From Fibrobacter sp. UBA1765 (GTDB lineage: Bacteria > Fibrobacterota > Fibrobacteria > Fibrobacterales > Fibrobacteraceae): a stretch of 47,799 bases of DNA. Both the position numbers and the translations under genes were made by a program. The DNA is taken from contig DCGZ01000065.1 in NCBI GenBank assembly GCA_002314675.1, positions 30,033 to 77,831 of the forward strand, given 5' to 3'. Position 1 is the stretch's first letter; each line of letters begins with the position of its first letter. Positions 38,907 to 47,799 of this stretch are shown piece after piece. The notes under the pieces were generated by a model. The model was not told the origin of the DNA, did no database searches, and saw only the letters and a list, made by a program, of their open reading frames with translations.

Positions 38907-41900
38907 ATGGCCTTCAAAGAAGCTGATTTAGAGATTGCGATTAAGGATCTCCTCGTTAAGGAGGGGTATTCCTATGTTCCTGGGGAGCAGATTGCCCGTT
39001 CCGAAGAAGATGTTCTGATTGAATCGGATTTGCGGGAATATCTGCATCGCAGGTATGATGCCGAGGGCATTACCGATAATGAAATCCAGCTTCTTGTGAT
39101 GGAGTTGCGTTCTTTGGCCGCAAGCGACCTTTACGAGAGCAACAAGAAGTTCTGTACATGGCTTTCTGACGGTTACATGCTCAAACGCGAAGATCCGAAG
39201 CAGAAGGACATTCTCATTGAACTGGTAGATTATTCTGCATTAGGGGATCACCGAAAGGCAGGCTTTGGCCTGGATTCCGAAGATTCCGATGTTGCCTTGG
39301 CTGCCGATGTTCAGGCAAAGTACAGCGCAGACCATAACATAATAAAATTTGTGAACCAGCTGGAAATTGTAGGCCCAGGGAACGAAAAGCGTATTCCCGA
39401 TGGAATCCTTTATGTGAACGGCCTGCCTCTAGTTGTTTTTGAGTTCAAGAGTGCTGTTCGTGAAGATGCCACCGTGTTCAATGCCTTTGAACAGTTGACA
39501 GTTCGTTACCGCCGTGATATTCCACAGCTGTTCGTCTATAACGTCTTCTGTGTCATAAGCGATGGTGTAAATAACAAGGCCGGAAGTTTCTTTGCCAAGT
39601 ACGATTATTATTACGCCTGGCGTCGTGTTGGTTTTAAGGATAAGCGTGTTGATGCCGAGGGTTTCGAAAGCCTTTATTCCATGATTCAGGGAATGTTTGG
39701 CCGTAAGCGTCTGCTGGATATTTTCAAGAATTTCCAGTATTTCCCGGATAGCAGTAAAAAGGAACTGAAGGTTCTTTGCCGTTATCCGCAATATTACGCC
39801 GCACGCTCCTTGTACGAGAACATTTGCAAGGCGCGCAAGCCTAACGGCAACGGCAAGGGTGGAACTTATTTTGGTGCGACGGGCTGCGGAAAGAGCTATA
39901 CCATGCTCTTCTTGACACGATTGCTGATGCGTTCTCAGGAATTCAAGAGTCCGACCATAATCTTGATAACTGACCGAACCGATTTGGATGACCAGCTTTC
40001 CGGTTTGTTTGTTGGGTCCAAGAAGTACATCGGCGATGAACGTGTCGAAAGTGTTGAAAGCCGTGCAGACCTTCGTGAAAAGCTGAAAGGCCGCAAGAGT
40101 GGGGGAGTGTTCCTTACCACAATCCAGAAGTTCAGCGAAGATATCGAACTCTTGACGGATCGCAACAATGTGGTTTGCATTTCTGACGAAGCGCATAGAA
40201 CTCAGACCAACCTGGATCAAAAAGTTACCGTGACCGACAAGGGCGTAAAGACCAGTTATGGCTTTGCCCGCTATCTGCACGATTCCCTGCCTAATGCAAC
40301 TTACGTGGGCTTTACAGGAACGCCTGTAGATGCCACGCTGGATGTTTTCGGTCGTGAAGTGGATATCTATACAATGACGGAATCCGTGAAGGATGGCATT
40401 ACGGTGCCAATCGTTTACGAAGGTCGTGCCGCCAAGGTGGTATTGAACAATTCCGTTCTAGAAGATATTGAAAAGTATTACGATAAAGCTGCGGAACAAG
40501 GTGCCAACGAATACCAGGTGGACCTAAGTAAACGCGAAATGGCCCAGATGAATGTTATCCTTGGCGACCCAGACCGTTTGAAAGCCGTTGCCGCGGACTT
40601 CGTTGCCCATTACGAGGCCCGCATCGAAGAAAAGTCTTCGGTCCGTGGCAAGGCCATGTTCGTTTGCTATAATCGCAAGATTGCTTATCAGCTTTATAAG
40701 AACATCTTGGAACTTCGCCCCGATTGGGGAACAGCAAAGGCCTTTGATGAATCTCTTGTGGTTCCGGGAGAGGTACTGAGCGACAAGGAAAAGCGAGAAC
40801 TGAAGCCAGTTGAACGCATCAAGATGGTCATGACCCGCAACAAGGACGACGAAAAGGACTTGTGGGATTTGCTTGGTGACAAAGATGACCGCAAGGAACT
40901 GGACCGCTTGTTCAAACAGGAACGCTCCAATTTCAAGATTGCCATTGTGGTGGATATGTGGCTGACCGGCTTTGATGTACCTTGCCTTGATGCCATTTAC
41001 ATCGATAAGCCCATTCAGCAACATTCCTTGATCCAGACTATTTCTCGCGTGAACCGCACCTTTGCCGGCAAGGACAAGGGCATTGTTGTGGATTACATCG
41101 GTATCAAACGCAGAATGAACCTTGCTTTAAAGCAATATGGTGCTGGCTCCGAACAGAACGTAGAAGATATTTCTGCAGCCATTACGGAATTCCGCAATCA
41201 CCTGGATTTGCTCGACCGCCTGATGCATGGCTTTGATGCGTCCGCCTATTTTGAATCTGTAGGCGAGGGTGCCGAGCTCAAGAAACTGGAATGCCTGCGC
41301 CAGGCTCAGGAATATGTTCAGAAGACGAAAGAGAATGAAGCCCGCTTTATGGGGCTGTCCCAGCGCTTGAAGGCCTCCTATGACATTTGCGTGGGTAACG
41401 AAAAAATCGAGCAGGCTGAGCGCAATAAGGCTCATTTCTATTTCGCAATCCGTTCTATCATTCATAAGCTGACAAAGGGCGATGCTCCCGATACAGCCCA
41501 GATGAACGCACACGTTCGTGAGATGATTGCTGCCGCCCTTCAGAGCGATGGCGTTGAAGAAGTCCTGAAGTTGAACGATGAAAATGCCGAAAATTCTGTC
41601 CAGAACATCTTTGACAAGGAATACCTGGAACACATTAACCGTATCAAACTTCCGAATACAAAAATCAAGCTTCTTCAGATGCTTTTGAAAAAGGCTATTG
41701 GCCAAATTCGCAAGGTCAATAAAATCAAGGGTGTCGATTTCACCAAGAAAATGCAGGCGCTGGTCGAAACATATAACGACCGCACCGAACAGGATATATT
41801 GAAGAGCGAAGTCTACGAAGAAATGGCGGAGACCCTGACCAACATGATCATGGAAGTCCGTGCCGCCTTCGACGCCGGTGACGACAAGGGCTTAAGCTTC

Positions 41901-42176
41901 GAAGAAAACGCTTTCTATGACATTTTGAAGATGCTTTGCGATAAGTACCACTTTACTTACCCGGAAGACAAGCTGATTGCCTTGTCCAAGGAAGTAAAGA
42001 ACATCGTAGATGATGTTGCCGCTTACCCAGACTGGAATAAGAAAGACGACATCAAGTCTATGCTCAAGGTGGATCTAATCATCAAGCTAGACGAATTCGG
42101 CTACCCGCCCGTAGAACGCGACGAAGTCTACGGCGAAATCTTCGAACAGGCTGAGAACTTTAAGAAGAATAGATAG
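38907..42176 (+). CDS. hsdR: Type I restriction endonuclease R subunit (orphan HsdR)
   Basis: This 1089-residue protein is the motor and nuclease subunit of type I restriction systems. The N-terminal PD-(D/E)xK nuclease site is visible: D165 (PDGILYVNG) and E179-F-K181 (VFEFKSA). The SF2 translocase has Walker A GATGCGKS (323-330), DEAH (427-430) and GFTGTP. The C-terminal helical region is present. No hsdM or hsdS is in the window, so either they lie elsewhere or this R works with its neighbours. It is followed 18 bases later by a DUF262 gene. A decayed copy of both lies at 31038-32120. Start context is weak, with no clear ribosome binding site. Confidence 0.93.
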   Translation: MAFKEADLEIAIKDLLVKEGYSYVPGEQIARSEEDVLIESDLREYLHRRYDAEGITDNEIQLLVMELRSLAASDLYESNKKFCTWLSDGYMLKREDPKQKDILIELVDYSALGDHRKAGFGLDSEDSDVALAADVQAKYSADHNIIKFVNQLEIVGPGNEKRIPDGILYVNGLPLVVFEFKSAVREDATVFNAFEQLTVRYRRDIPQLFVYNVFCVISDGVNNKAGSFFAKYDYYYAWRRVGFKDKRVDAEGFESLYSMIQGMFGRKRLLDIFKNFQYFPDSSKKELKVLCRYPQYYAARSLYENICKARKPNGNGKGGTYFGATGCGKSYTMLFLTRLLMRSQEFKSPTIILITDRTDLDDQLSGLFVGSKKYIGDERVESVESRADLREKLKGRKSGGVFLTTIQKFSEDIELLTDRNNVVCISDEAHRTQTNLDQKVTVTDKGVKTSYGFARYLHDSLPNATYVGFTGTPVDATLDVFGREVDIYTMTESVKDGITVPIVYEGRAAKVVLNNSVLEDIEKYYDKAAEQGANEYQVDLSKREMAQMNVILGDPDRLKAVAADFVAHYEARIEEKSSVRGKAMFVCYNRKIAYQLYKNILELRPDWGTAKAFDESLVVPGEVLSDKEKRELKPVERIKMVMTRNKDDEKDLWDLLGDKDDRKELDRLFKQERSNFKIAIVVDMWLTGFDVPCLDAIYIDKPIQQHSLIQTISRVNRTFAGKDKGIVVDYIGIKRRMNLALKQYGAGSEQNVEDISAAITEFRNHLDLLDRLMHGFDASAYFESVGEGAELKKLECLRQAQEYVQKTKENEARFMGLSQRLKASYDICVGNEKIEQAERNKAHFYFAIRSIIHKLTKGDAPDTAQMNAHVREMIAAALQSDGVEEVLKLNDENAENSVQNIFDKEYLEHINRIKLPNTKIKLLQMLLKKAIGQIRKVNKIKGVDFTKKMQALVETYNDRTEQDILKSEVYEEMAETLTNMIMEVRAAFDAGDDKGLSFEENAFYDILKMLCDKYHFTYPEDKLIALSKEVKNIVDDVAAYPDWNKKDDIKSMLKVDLIIKLDEFGYPPVERDEVYGEIFEQAENFKKNR

Positions 42177-42194
42177 AAATTTAGAGGAATAAAA

Positions 42195-43937
42195 ATGTCA
42201 AAGTTAAACATTGATCAAAAAACAATCAAGGATCTTTTTGAAGATAAAAAAGCAGATTTTTTAATTCCAGATTATCAGCGTCCTTATGCATGGGAAGAAA
42301 CAGAATGTCAGACTCTATGGGATGACTTAAAAATGTTTGCTTTTCCGGATGATGACTGCGACAAATTTAATAGTAATGATGAATATTTCCTTGGTCCTAT
42401 AGTCACGTTCAAAAATGATCAGGAAAAGAAAGAAATCATTGATGGACAACAGCGTTTGACCACTTTGATGCTTTTGCTTCGAGCCTTCTACTCAAATCTT
42501 GGCCAAATGCAAAGCGATAAAGCAAAAAAAACTAGAACTTTCATTGAACGCTGTATTTGGAAGACTGATGAATTTGGTGATCCAATTAAGGATGCTTTGA
42601 AGATAGATTCAGAGGTTGCTTCTGACAATGATAAAGAAGAATTCCTTAATATTCTGAGAACAGGCAAAGCGTCTGACAACAAAAATCGCTATGCTTTAAA
42701 TTATCTCTTTTTCCAAAATTTAATAGCTGAATTTCAAAAAAATTTCCCTGACTATTTTTCTTTATTTCCGTTGAGAATTTTAAATAATTGCATCCTTTTG
42801 CCAATTGAAGCTGAATCTCAGGATACTGCACTAAGGATTTTCTCAACATTGAATGATAGAGGAAAACCTTTGTCCGATGCTGATATTTTCAAAGCACAAT
42901 TATACAAGTATTACGCCAAGAAAGGGGAGAAAGATTCCTTTATTCAACAGTGGAAAAATCTTGAAGAACTTTGTGAAAAGATGTTTCATCCAATTTCGGG
43001 AACTCCAATGGATGAACTCTTTACTCGTTATATGTATTATGAACGTGCAAAATCGGGCATAAAAACTTCTACGACTGAAGCTCTACGAAAATTCTATGAA
43101 AAGGAAAATTACAAGATTTTGAAGAATGAATCTACATTTAATAATCTTCAAATTCTCGCCTCATTTTGGAAGGAAATCCTTACACAAAATGATGAAATGT
43201 TTTCATCAGATGTATTGCGTCAGTTATTCGTATTGAATCATGCTCCGAACGGAATGTGGTGTTATTTCCTTTCGGTATATTATATGCACAATAAGGATGT
43301 TACGAATAAACTTGATAATGATAAACTACTATGTTTTCTAAAAAAGATTACGGGTTTTATTTGGGCTTATGCTTTCACTAATCCGGGACTTAATTCCCTT
43401 AGAACACCTGTATTCACAGAAATGATAAATATTGTGGAGAATAGAGATGTTACTTTTGAAGGATTCAAATTTGAAAAAGAAAGCTTGAAAACAACTTTGA
43501 ATAATTACAAGTTTACGAATGCTCGTCAAACAACCAAATCAATGTTAGCTTGGTGGGCTTTTGAAAATGAAAATCAGGAACTATTATCGATAGACACTAC
43601 TTTTGAGATCGAACATATCTTTGCAAAAAATCGCCAGGATCATGAAAAATCTTTGAAAAATAATTCGAATATAGATTCTATAGGCAATAAGTCTCTGTTA
43701 GAGAAAACAATTAACATTAGAGCTTCTGATTACAAATTCAGTGATAAAGTTAAGTATTATGAAGGTTTTATAACTAGTAAAAACAAACAGAAAGATGGTA
43801 CCAAAATAAAGGACCTTCTTGATATTGCTAAGATAAAGAATGATTTTGTGGAAATTGATATTGAAAATCGTAAAAAACTAATTTTAGATTCTTTTGTGTC
43901 TTATTTGGAAAAAGAAAAATTAATAAGTACGCCATAA
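42195..43937 (+). CDS. DUF262-DUF1524 protein (GmrSD/RloF-like)
   Basis: This 580-residue protein has an N-terminal DUF262 domain with IPDYQRPYAW (24-33) and DGQQRLTT (83-90). These are the ParB-like nucleotidase motifs that couple NTP use to cleavage in GmrSD-type enzymes. The C-terminal DUF1524 part has an HNH-like EIEHIFAKNRQ (E473, H474), followed by a conserved IGNKSLLEK (asparagine). DUF262 proteins are known in GmrSD type IV restriction and as R-linked ORFs (RloF) in type I loci, which fits its place directly after hsdR. An AGAGGA box precedes the ATG. It is probably a nuclease against modified or foreign DNA. Confidence 0.88.
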   Translation: MSKLNIDQKTIKDLFEDKKADFLIPDYQRPYAWEETECQTLWDDLKMFAFPDDDCDKFNSNDEYFLGPIVTFKNDQEKKEIIDGQQRLTTLMLLLRAFYSNLGQMQSDKAKKTRTFIERCIWKTDEFGDPIKDALKIDSEVASDNDKEEFLNILRTGKASDNKNRYALNYLFFQNLIAEFQKNFPDYFSLFPLRILNNCILLPIEAESQDTALRIFSTLNDRGKPLSDADIFKAQLYKYYAKKGEKDSFIQQWKNLEELCEKMFHPISGTPMDELFTRYMYYERAKSGIKTSTTEALRKFYEKENYKILKNESTFNNLQILASFWKEILTQNDEMFSSDVLRQLFVLNHAPNGMWCYFLSVYYMHNKDVTNKLDNDKLLCFLKKITGFIWAYAFTNPGLNSLRTPVFTEMINIVENRDVTFEGFKFEKESLKTTLNNYKFTNARQTTKSMLAWWAFENENQELLSIDTTFEIEHIFAKNRQDHEKSLKNNSNIDSIGNKSLLEKTINIRASDYKFSDKVKYYEGFITSKNKQKDGTKIKDLLDIAKIKNDFVEIDIENRKKLILDSFVSYLEKEKLISTP

Positions 43938-43960
43938 AGCAAAATGGTTAATTTCAATAT

Positions 43961-43991
43961 AAAAAAGTGGTCAGATTGAGACTACTTTTTT
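43961..43991 (+). terminator. Intrinsic terminator after the DUF262 gene
   Basis: AAAAAAGTGGTC (43961-43972) pairs with GACTACTTTTTT (43980-43991), with one G-T, around a 7-base loop, and is followed by more T. It separates the hsdR-DUF262 pair from the helicase gene. Confidence 0.8.
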
Positions 43992-44015
43992 CTTTTTTCA
44001 ATATATATTCCTGGT

Positions 44016-47000
44016 ATGAGCGTCGCAAGAAACATATTCAGGGCAATTCATGAGGGCCGTTGGCTCTCCATTGAGTATGTTAATGCTGAAAAAAAGACGA
44101 CGCATTATTGGATTAGCATAAACAATATCGAAATCAAGAATAAAGATGGGGTAGAGAGGGCTCGGTTAGATACAATGGGTCTTCATTTAATGACCCACGA
44201 ATGTAGCCAGCGCTATCTTTATTTTGATGGAATTCAACATGCTGAAATTATCGAGGGTACATTTGCGCTTCGTAATACAACTTTGTTGCATGATTTAAAT
44301 GCAAACCCTTCTCGATATGCCTGCATTTTTAGCAATGTTCACAATGTCAAGATACTGAATTATCTCCAGGAATGCCAAAAACTTTCATGTGATAACCGAG
44401 AAAAGAAATTTCGGTTGTTAGAGCATCTTGATGAATCTCAATTTGTAAAGGGATGCTATAAACTTACTCAGGAAGAATGTGATTCTCTCATTGAATATTT
44501 CCAAAAGAAACAATCAAAAAAATCAAATTCTGAATTTGTTGCATTAGAACAACTTGGGTTGAATAAGCTGAGCATTAAGACCGATAAAGGTCTTTATGTG
44601 TTGGCTTATAATGAATTGTTGTTTGATATTCAAAATAAAGCATTGAGGAAATCGCCTGAACCAAAGATCTTGAAAAGATTTGAACTGAGAAATGATGTCG
44701 CAACCGAAGTCATTAGAATATCCCGCTATTTGCACGAAGATGAATTCCTTTTACTTGAGAACTTTGATGCAAATGAAAAACAAATCAAAGATTTGATTAT
44801 AAAGAATGGACGGCTTTCCCGTGGTGAATTGTTAGATGACATGCCTCATATCGTTGCCCTGGAAACAAATTCTAGTGATTTGACTAACGAATATGATTCA
44901 ATAGCATTATCATTGCAGTCTGGAAATGCGACTACGCCACTCCGAGCTTTCTTTGGCGAGTTTTTAAGTCGATCTCGTAAACGAAAAAATTATCCTATTG
45001 CGCTGCTAGATAATAATGTTAATCTAGATCAGTTGTTGGCAATTCATAAAACGCTTAAGTACCCGATGGCATATATTCAGGGACCTCCGGGAACAGGTAA
45101 AACCAGGACCATTGTCAATACAATCATAAGTGCTTTCTTTAACGATCGTACTGTTTTATTTTCATCCCAGAATAACCACCCTGTCGATGGAGCTTTTAAG
45201 CAACTGACATCCATTACCGTTAATGGAAAGGAAATTCCGTTCCCGATTTTACGTCTAGGCAATAATGAAGAAGTCAAGAAGTCCTTAGGATATATTAAAG
45301 GACTCTTTGAACGTACAAAAAATTGGACTGTAAAAGATGATGCTTTGACTGTATTCTCAAATGAGAAAACAGAAAATACGTCAAAACTAGCTGAATATCT
45401 TGAAACATACGAAGATAAGCTTGATTTACTAGAACGTGAAGATGCCGTAAATGATTTTCTGGAAAAGAATACCGCTTTTGATATTGGCATAAATTTACAG
45501 AGTAAGCAGTTAACACGCATTAGATCAAAATTGGCGGATATAGGAGAAATCAATACAGAAAAAGCATTGAGCTATTTGCCCAATGACCGTGAAAAATTTC
45601 TGTTCTTCATTCGTTTTAAGTCGGCAAAATGTATTCAACGTTTGAAAGAACCCAAATATAGGGAACTTTGGAAAATTCTTGAATGTGAAAATGTAGACGA
45701 TGCTGTTGCTAAATTCAATCGTTATTTAAAAGAAGATGCAAATTTAGAAAATTTATTGAAGGTTTTTCCTGTTATAGCAACAACGAATCAATCTGCTAAA
45801 AAGTTGGGTTCTGCAAAAGTTCATTTTGACTTGACCATTTTGGATGAAGCAAGTCAATGCGATATGGCTATGGCTTTGTTACCGATTTTACGTAGTGAAA
45901 GTTTAATGCTTGTAGGCGATCCTCAGCAGTTAAATCCGGTCATTACATTAGACGATTTGGACAACAAGCGACTAATAAAAAAGTACGGAATAGCCGATGA
46001 GTATGACTATAAAAAGAATTCCATATACAAGTCATATTTGGCTGCCGATTCCATTAGTGATGAAGTTTTATTGAGTCATCACTATCGTTCCGCAAAGGAA
46101 ATTATCAGTTTCAATAACAAGAAGTATTACAACAGTAAGCTTCGAGTAATGACGGCAAAAAAGGAATTGCCTCCTTTGATATTCCAGGAAACAGCGAATG
46201 AAATGCCATTTACTCGTAATACTTCTGCAAATGAGGCGGATGCCATAGCTGAATTTGTAGCCAATCATCCGGAAAAGTCAATTGGAATTATTACACCTTT
46301 TGTAGCTCAAAAGGAAATGATTGATGAAGCCTTAAAAAATCGTGGTGTGTCGGCAACCTGTGGTACGGTTCACACGTTCCAAGGCGATGAAAAGGATATT
46401 ATCCTGTTTTCTTTGGCATTGACGCAGAGAACTGCACAAGGAACTTATAATTGGTTTGCTGATAATAAGGAACTGATTAATGTTGCGGTGTCTAGAGCTA
46501 AGGAAGAATTGGTTCTTTTCTCTAACACACCGACGATAGAGCGATTGCACAAGGATAATGATGATCTTTATGAACTTGTGCAATATGTCAAGACAAAAGG
46601 CGAGTACAAAGTTACGCCAAAACATTCTCATTCAAGAGCTTTGGGATTAAAAACATATAGCACAAAGATGGAAGACGACTTCTTTGAAAATATAAATCAT
46701 GCTTTGAGTGTTGTTGATCCCCATAAGCGTTATTCTGTAGAACAACAAGTGCCTGTATCGCAAGTTTTTCAACAAAACACCTGTGGGGAAAGTATTTTCT
46801 TTACAGGTAGTTTTGATTTTGTTTTGTACGAAAAAGATGGACGTTTGAAAGTCCCTTTACTTGCCATTGAGTTAGATGGAGAAGAACATCGAACCAATGA
46901 AAACCGAAAAAGATGCGATGCAGCAAAAGAACGTATATGCAAATCACATTATTTTAAGCTTCTTCGCATCCCTAATTCTTATGCAAGACGTTACAATCAC

Positions 47001-47036
47001 ATCAAGGAAATCTTGATTGATTATTTTAAACGATAA
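44016..47036 (+). CDS. SF1 (Upf1/DNA2-like) helicase with C-terminal PD-(D/E)xK nuclease
   Basis: This 1006-residue protein begins with a segment (AIHEGRWLSIEYVNAEKK, then THYWISINNIEI) that resembles a WYL sensor domain. Next is an SF1B helicase core: GPPGTGKT (356-363), DEASQCD (610-616), LVGDPQQLNPV, GTVHTFQGDEKDIILFS and NVAVSRAKEELVLFS. The core is split by a long helical insertion (about 420-600). The end (LLAIELDGEEHRTNENRKRCDA, from about residue 949) looks like a Vsr/DUF2726-type nuclease with E952, D954 and E957. Such helicase-nuclease fusions are common in defence islands. It follows a terminator and so has its own promoter. The start codon has a weak ribosome binding site. Confidence 0.85.
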   Translation: MSVARNIFRAIHEGRWLSIEYVNAEKKTTHYWISINNIEIKNKDGVERARLDTMGLHLMTHECSQRYLYFDGIQHAEIIEGTFALRNTTLLHDLNANPSRYACIFSNVHNVKILNYLQECQKLSCDNREKKFRLLEHLDESQFVKGCYKLTQEECDSLIEYFQKKQSKKSNSEFVALEQLGLNKLSIKTDKGLYVLAYNELLFDIQNKALRKSPEPKILKRFELRNDVATEVIRISRYLHEDEFLLLENFDANEKQIKDLIIKNGRLSRGELLDDMPHIVALETNSSDLTNEYDSIALSLQSGNATTPLRAFFGEFLSRSRKRKNYPIALLDNNVNLDQLLAIHKTLKYPMAYIQGPPGTGKTRTIVNTIISAFFNDRTVLFSSQNNHPVDGAFKQLTSITVNGKEIPFPILRLGNNEEVKKSLGYIKGLFERTKNWTVKDDALTVFSNEKTENTSKLAEYLETYEDKLDLLEREDAVNDFLEKNTAFDIGINLQSKQLTRIRSKLADIGEINTEKALSYLPNDREKFLFFIRFKSAKCIQRLKEPKYRELWKILECENVDDAVAKFNRYLKEDANLENLLKVFPVIATTNQSAKKLGSAKVHFDLTILDEASQCDMAMALLPILRSESLMLVGDPQQLNPVITLDDLDNKRLIKKYGIADEYDYKKNSIYKSYLAADSISDEVLLSHHYRSAKEIISFNNKKYYNSKLRVMTAKKELPPLIFQETANEMPFTRNTSANEADAIAEFVANHPEKSIGIITPFVAQKEMIDEALKNRGVSATCGTVHTFQGDEKDIILFSLALTQRTAQGTYNWFADNKELINVAVSRAKEELVLFSNTPTIERLHKDNDDLYELVQYVKTKGEYKVTPKHSHSRALGLKTYSTKMEDDFFENINHALSVVDPHKRYSVEQQVPVSQVFQQNTCGESIFFTGSFDFVLYEKDGRLKVPLLAIELDGEEHRTNENRKRCDAAKERICKSHYFKLLRIPNSYARRYNHIKEILIDYFKR

Positions 47037-47066
47037 TTTTTAGAGTGCAAATTTTTCCCAATTTTA

Positions 47067-47085
47067 GTGCAATTCAAAATTGCAC
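47067..47085. repeat. Perfect 8-bp inverted repeat
   Basis: GTGCAATT (47067-47074) and AATTGCAC (47078-47085) flank 3 bases, 30 bases after the helicase stop. There is no T-run directly after it. It may be part of the 3' end structure or a binding site. Confidence 0.5.
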
Positions 47086-47130
47086 AATTAGTGGTGGTCA
47101 AATTTTTCGTCCACAAAAACTTATCATACA

Positions 47131-47158
47131 ACCATTTTCCCTGCGTGGGGAAAATGGT
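47131..47158. terminator. Strong bidirectional hairpin between convergent genes
   Basis: ACCATTTTCCC (47131-47141) pairs perfectly with GGGAAAATGGT (47148-47158) around a 6-base loop. It sits directly after the minus-strand gene stop (47160) and 95 bases after the plus-strand helicase stop, so it probably ends both transcripts, although T-tracts are short. Confidence 0.65.
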
Positions 47159-47159
47159 C

Positions 47160-47419
47160 TTAGAAAAACGTTCTATTCATTGCTTCAAGTAATTCCGCGT
47201 TAAGAGTATTATCTAAATCAGGAATCACGCTGTCAATGGAACAATAGGGGCAAAGTGCAGTTTTTTCGCTATCATCGTCAGGCCATTCGGTGGTTTCAGA
47301 CGGGCGAACAATCGTTTGCAATAGAAACATCCACATTGAGTTGCTGTGGACAAAACGCCCCTGTTCCTGAAGCTGAGCTTATGCAGTTCATCGAAATTCA
47401 TATAAAGTAACATAGTCAT
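47160..47419 (-). pseudogene. Frameshifted small CxxC protein
   Basis: The minus strand begins MTMLLYMNFDELHKLSFRNR, runs to CGCFYCKR and then drifts out of frame. One frame over, the expected continuation appears: IVRPSETTEWPDDDSEKTA, LCPYCSIDSVI and finally LLEAMNRTFF, ending at TAA (47160-47162). Adding one A in the AAA of the lysine codon joins them. The complete product would be about 86 residues with CGCFYC and CPYC, matching a common small cytoplasmic zinc-binding family of unknown function. A one-base loss in a homopolymer makes it inactive, unless it is a sequencing error. Confidence 0.7.
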
Positions 47420-47506
47420 TTTTGCATCTTTTAAGTGGATTATTTTTTGATAATCAAAGTACTTGAAATTTCTCTTGCTTTTGCCTATATTTTATCTCGT
47501 AATTCA

Positions 47507-47706
47507 TCACTCCTTGCGACAGTCGACATAGACTTGCAAAAGTCCGTACGTGCATTCGCGGCAAGGTTCATTAACCATCTGGTTGATGTTGTTGGATAGC
47601 TGGCAGGAATACGACCTGCTCGTGCGCGCGGCGATTCATTTTGATTGAGAGCCGCGCCAGGTAACGCCGGAGAATACCTCCGCCAACAACAGCTCTAGAA
47701 CCTCCA
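47507..47706 (+). ncRNA. Structured RNA element, copy 3 (full length)
   Basis: The order of helices is the same as in copy 2. The outer helix is CCTTGC (47512-47517) with GCAAGG (47561-47566). CGA/TCG replaces CGG/CCG, and the tetraloop stem GACTT-gcaa-AAGTC is present. CATTAACC pairs with GGTTGATG, and the enclosing helix is TGTTGTTGG (47587-47595) with CCAACAACA (47683-47691). The variable hairpin is expanded (GCGCGGC with GCCGCGC), and the last is CGGAG/CTCCG. The internal linkers GGATAGCTGG, AATACGA and GTAACGCCGG are conserved. It lies about 80 bases before a possible gene start at the window edge. Confidence 0.75.
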
Positions 47707-47710
47707 ATCT

Positions 47711-47799
47711 CTACGCAACGTAGGGAACATCTCTCAAAACAAGTAAAATCTGAAGTCACGATTTGTGACCTCAAAATTCGAGTGTCATGAAAACGCTTT
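47711..47799 (+). promoter_or_regulatory. Hairpins and possible gene start at the window edge
   Basis: CTACG (47711-47715) pairs with CGTAG (47719-47723). TGAAGTCAC (47751-47759) pairs, with one mismatch, with GTGACCTCA (47765-47773). An ATG at 47788 begins M-K-T-L and runs off the window. The layout (RNA element, hairpins, start codon about 80-105 bases later) is the same as after copy 2. No clear ribosome binding site is seen. Confidence 0.35.

Noticed and set aside
1..47799. tRNA, rRNA, integrase or transposase genes
   Set aside because: None could be found by eye in either strand. The island shows no recognisable integrase or insertion sequence inside this window.

Overview
The window most resembles a chromosomal segment of a Fibrobacter-like bacterium (Fibrobacterota). 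The grounds are a bacterial V/A-type ATPase operon of the Bacteroidetes/Chlamydia/Fibrobacter layout, a very large secreted protein with lamin-G-like and cellulose-binding-like modules and a type IX-like C-terminal tail, and moderate GC with gct/ctt/aag-rich codon use in the core genes. This is inference from gene content; no rRNA or tRNA gene is present to confirm it.

Layout. Positions 1-268 are leader DNA with one terminator. Positions 269-8080 hold the ATPase operon (E, DUF2764 protein, A, B, D, I, K1, K2), with a hairpin-rich inverted repeat between the two K genes. Positions 8464-19746 are a single 3760-residue secreted protein gene. It begins with a lipase-like fold whose catalytic serine position is glycine and ends in carbohydrate-binding-like domains. 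A LolA-like protein, a zinc-ribbon protein and the DEAH helicase HrpA follow (19771-24751). An envelope-linked run follows at 24890-29102: a SurA-like lipoprotein, a SurA-type isomerase, a methyltransferase, FtsE without FtsX, and a 12-cysteine protein built of three repeats. A superoxide reductase with a perfect 10-bp inverted repeat upstream (29153-29610) converges on a greB-tatD pair on the minus strand (29616-30855).

From about 30.9 kb to the end the DNA becomes an accessory island: more AT-rich, with many broken genes and repeats. It contains a decayed copy of an hsdR-DUF262 pair, two AT-rich secreted-protein genes, and fragments of metallo-beta-lactamase-fold, HEPN-like and RhuM genes. 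It also contains a duplicated acetyltransferase/small-protein module, and an intact cluster of orphan HsdR, DUF262-DUF1524 protein and helicase-nuclease that looks like anti-phage defence.

The most striking signal is an element of about 180-200 bp present three times in the same orientation (34741, 38121, 47507; the first internally deleted). Comparing the copies shows compensatory base changes in several helices, so it probably acts as a structured RNA. I cannot assign it to a known family. A second repeated block (35145 and 37092) carries a terminator hairpin, a second hairpin, a ribosome binding site and a start codon. Together these repeats appear to delimit small gene cassettes that have been duplicated, fused and degraded.
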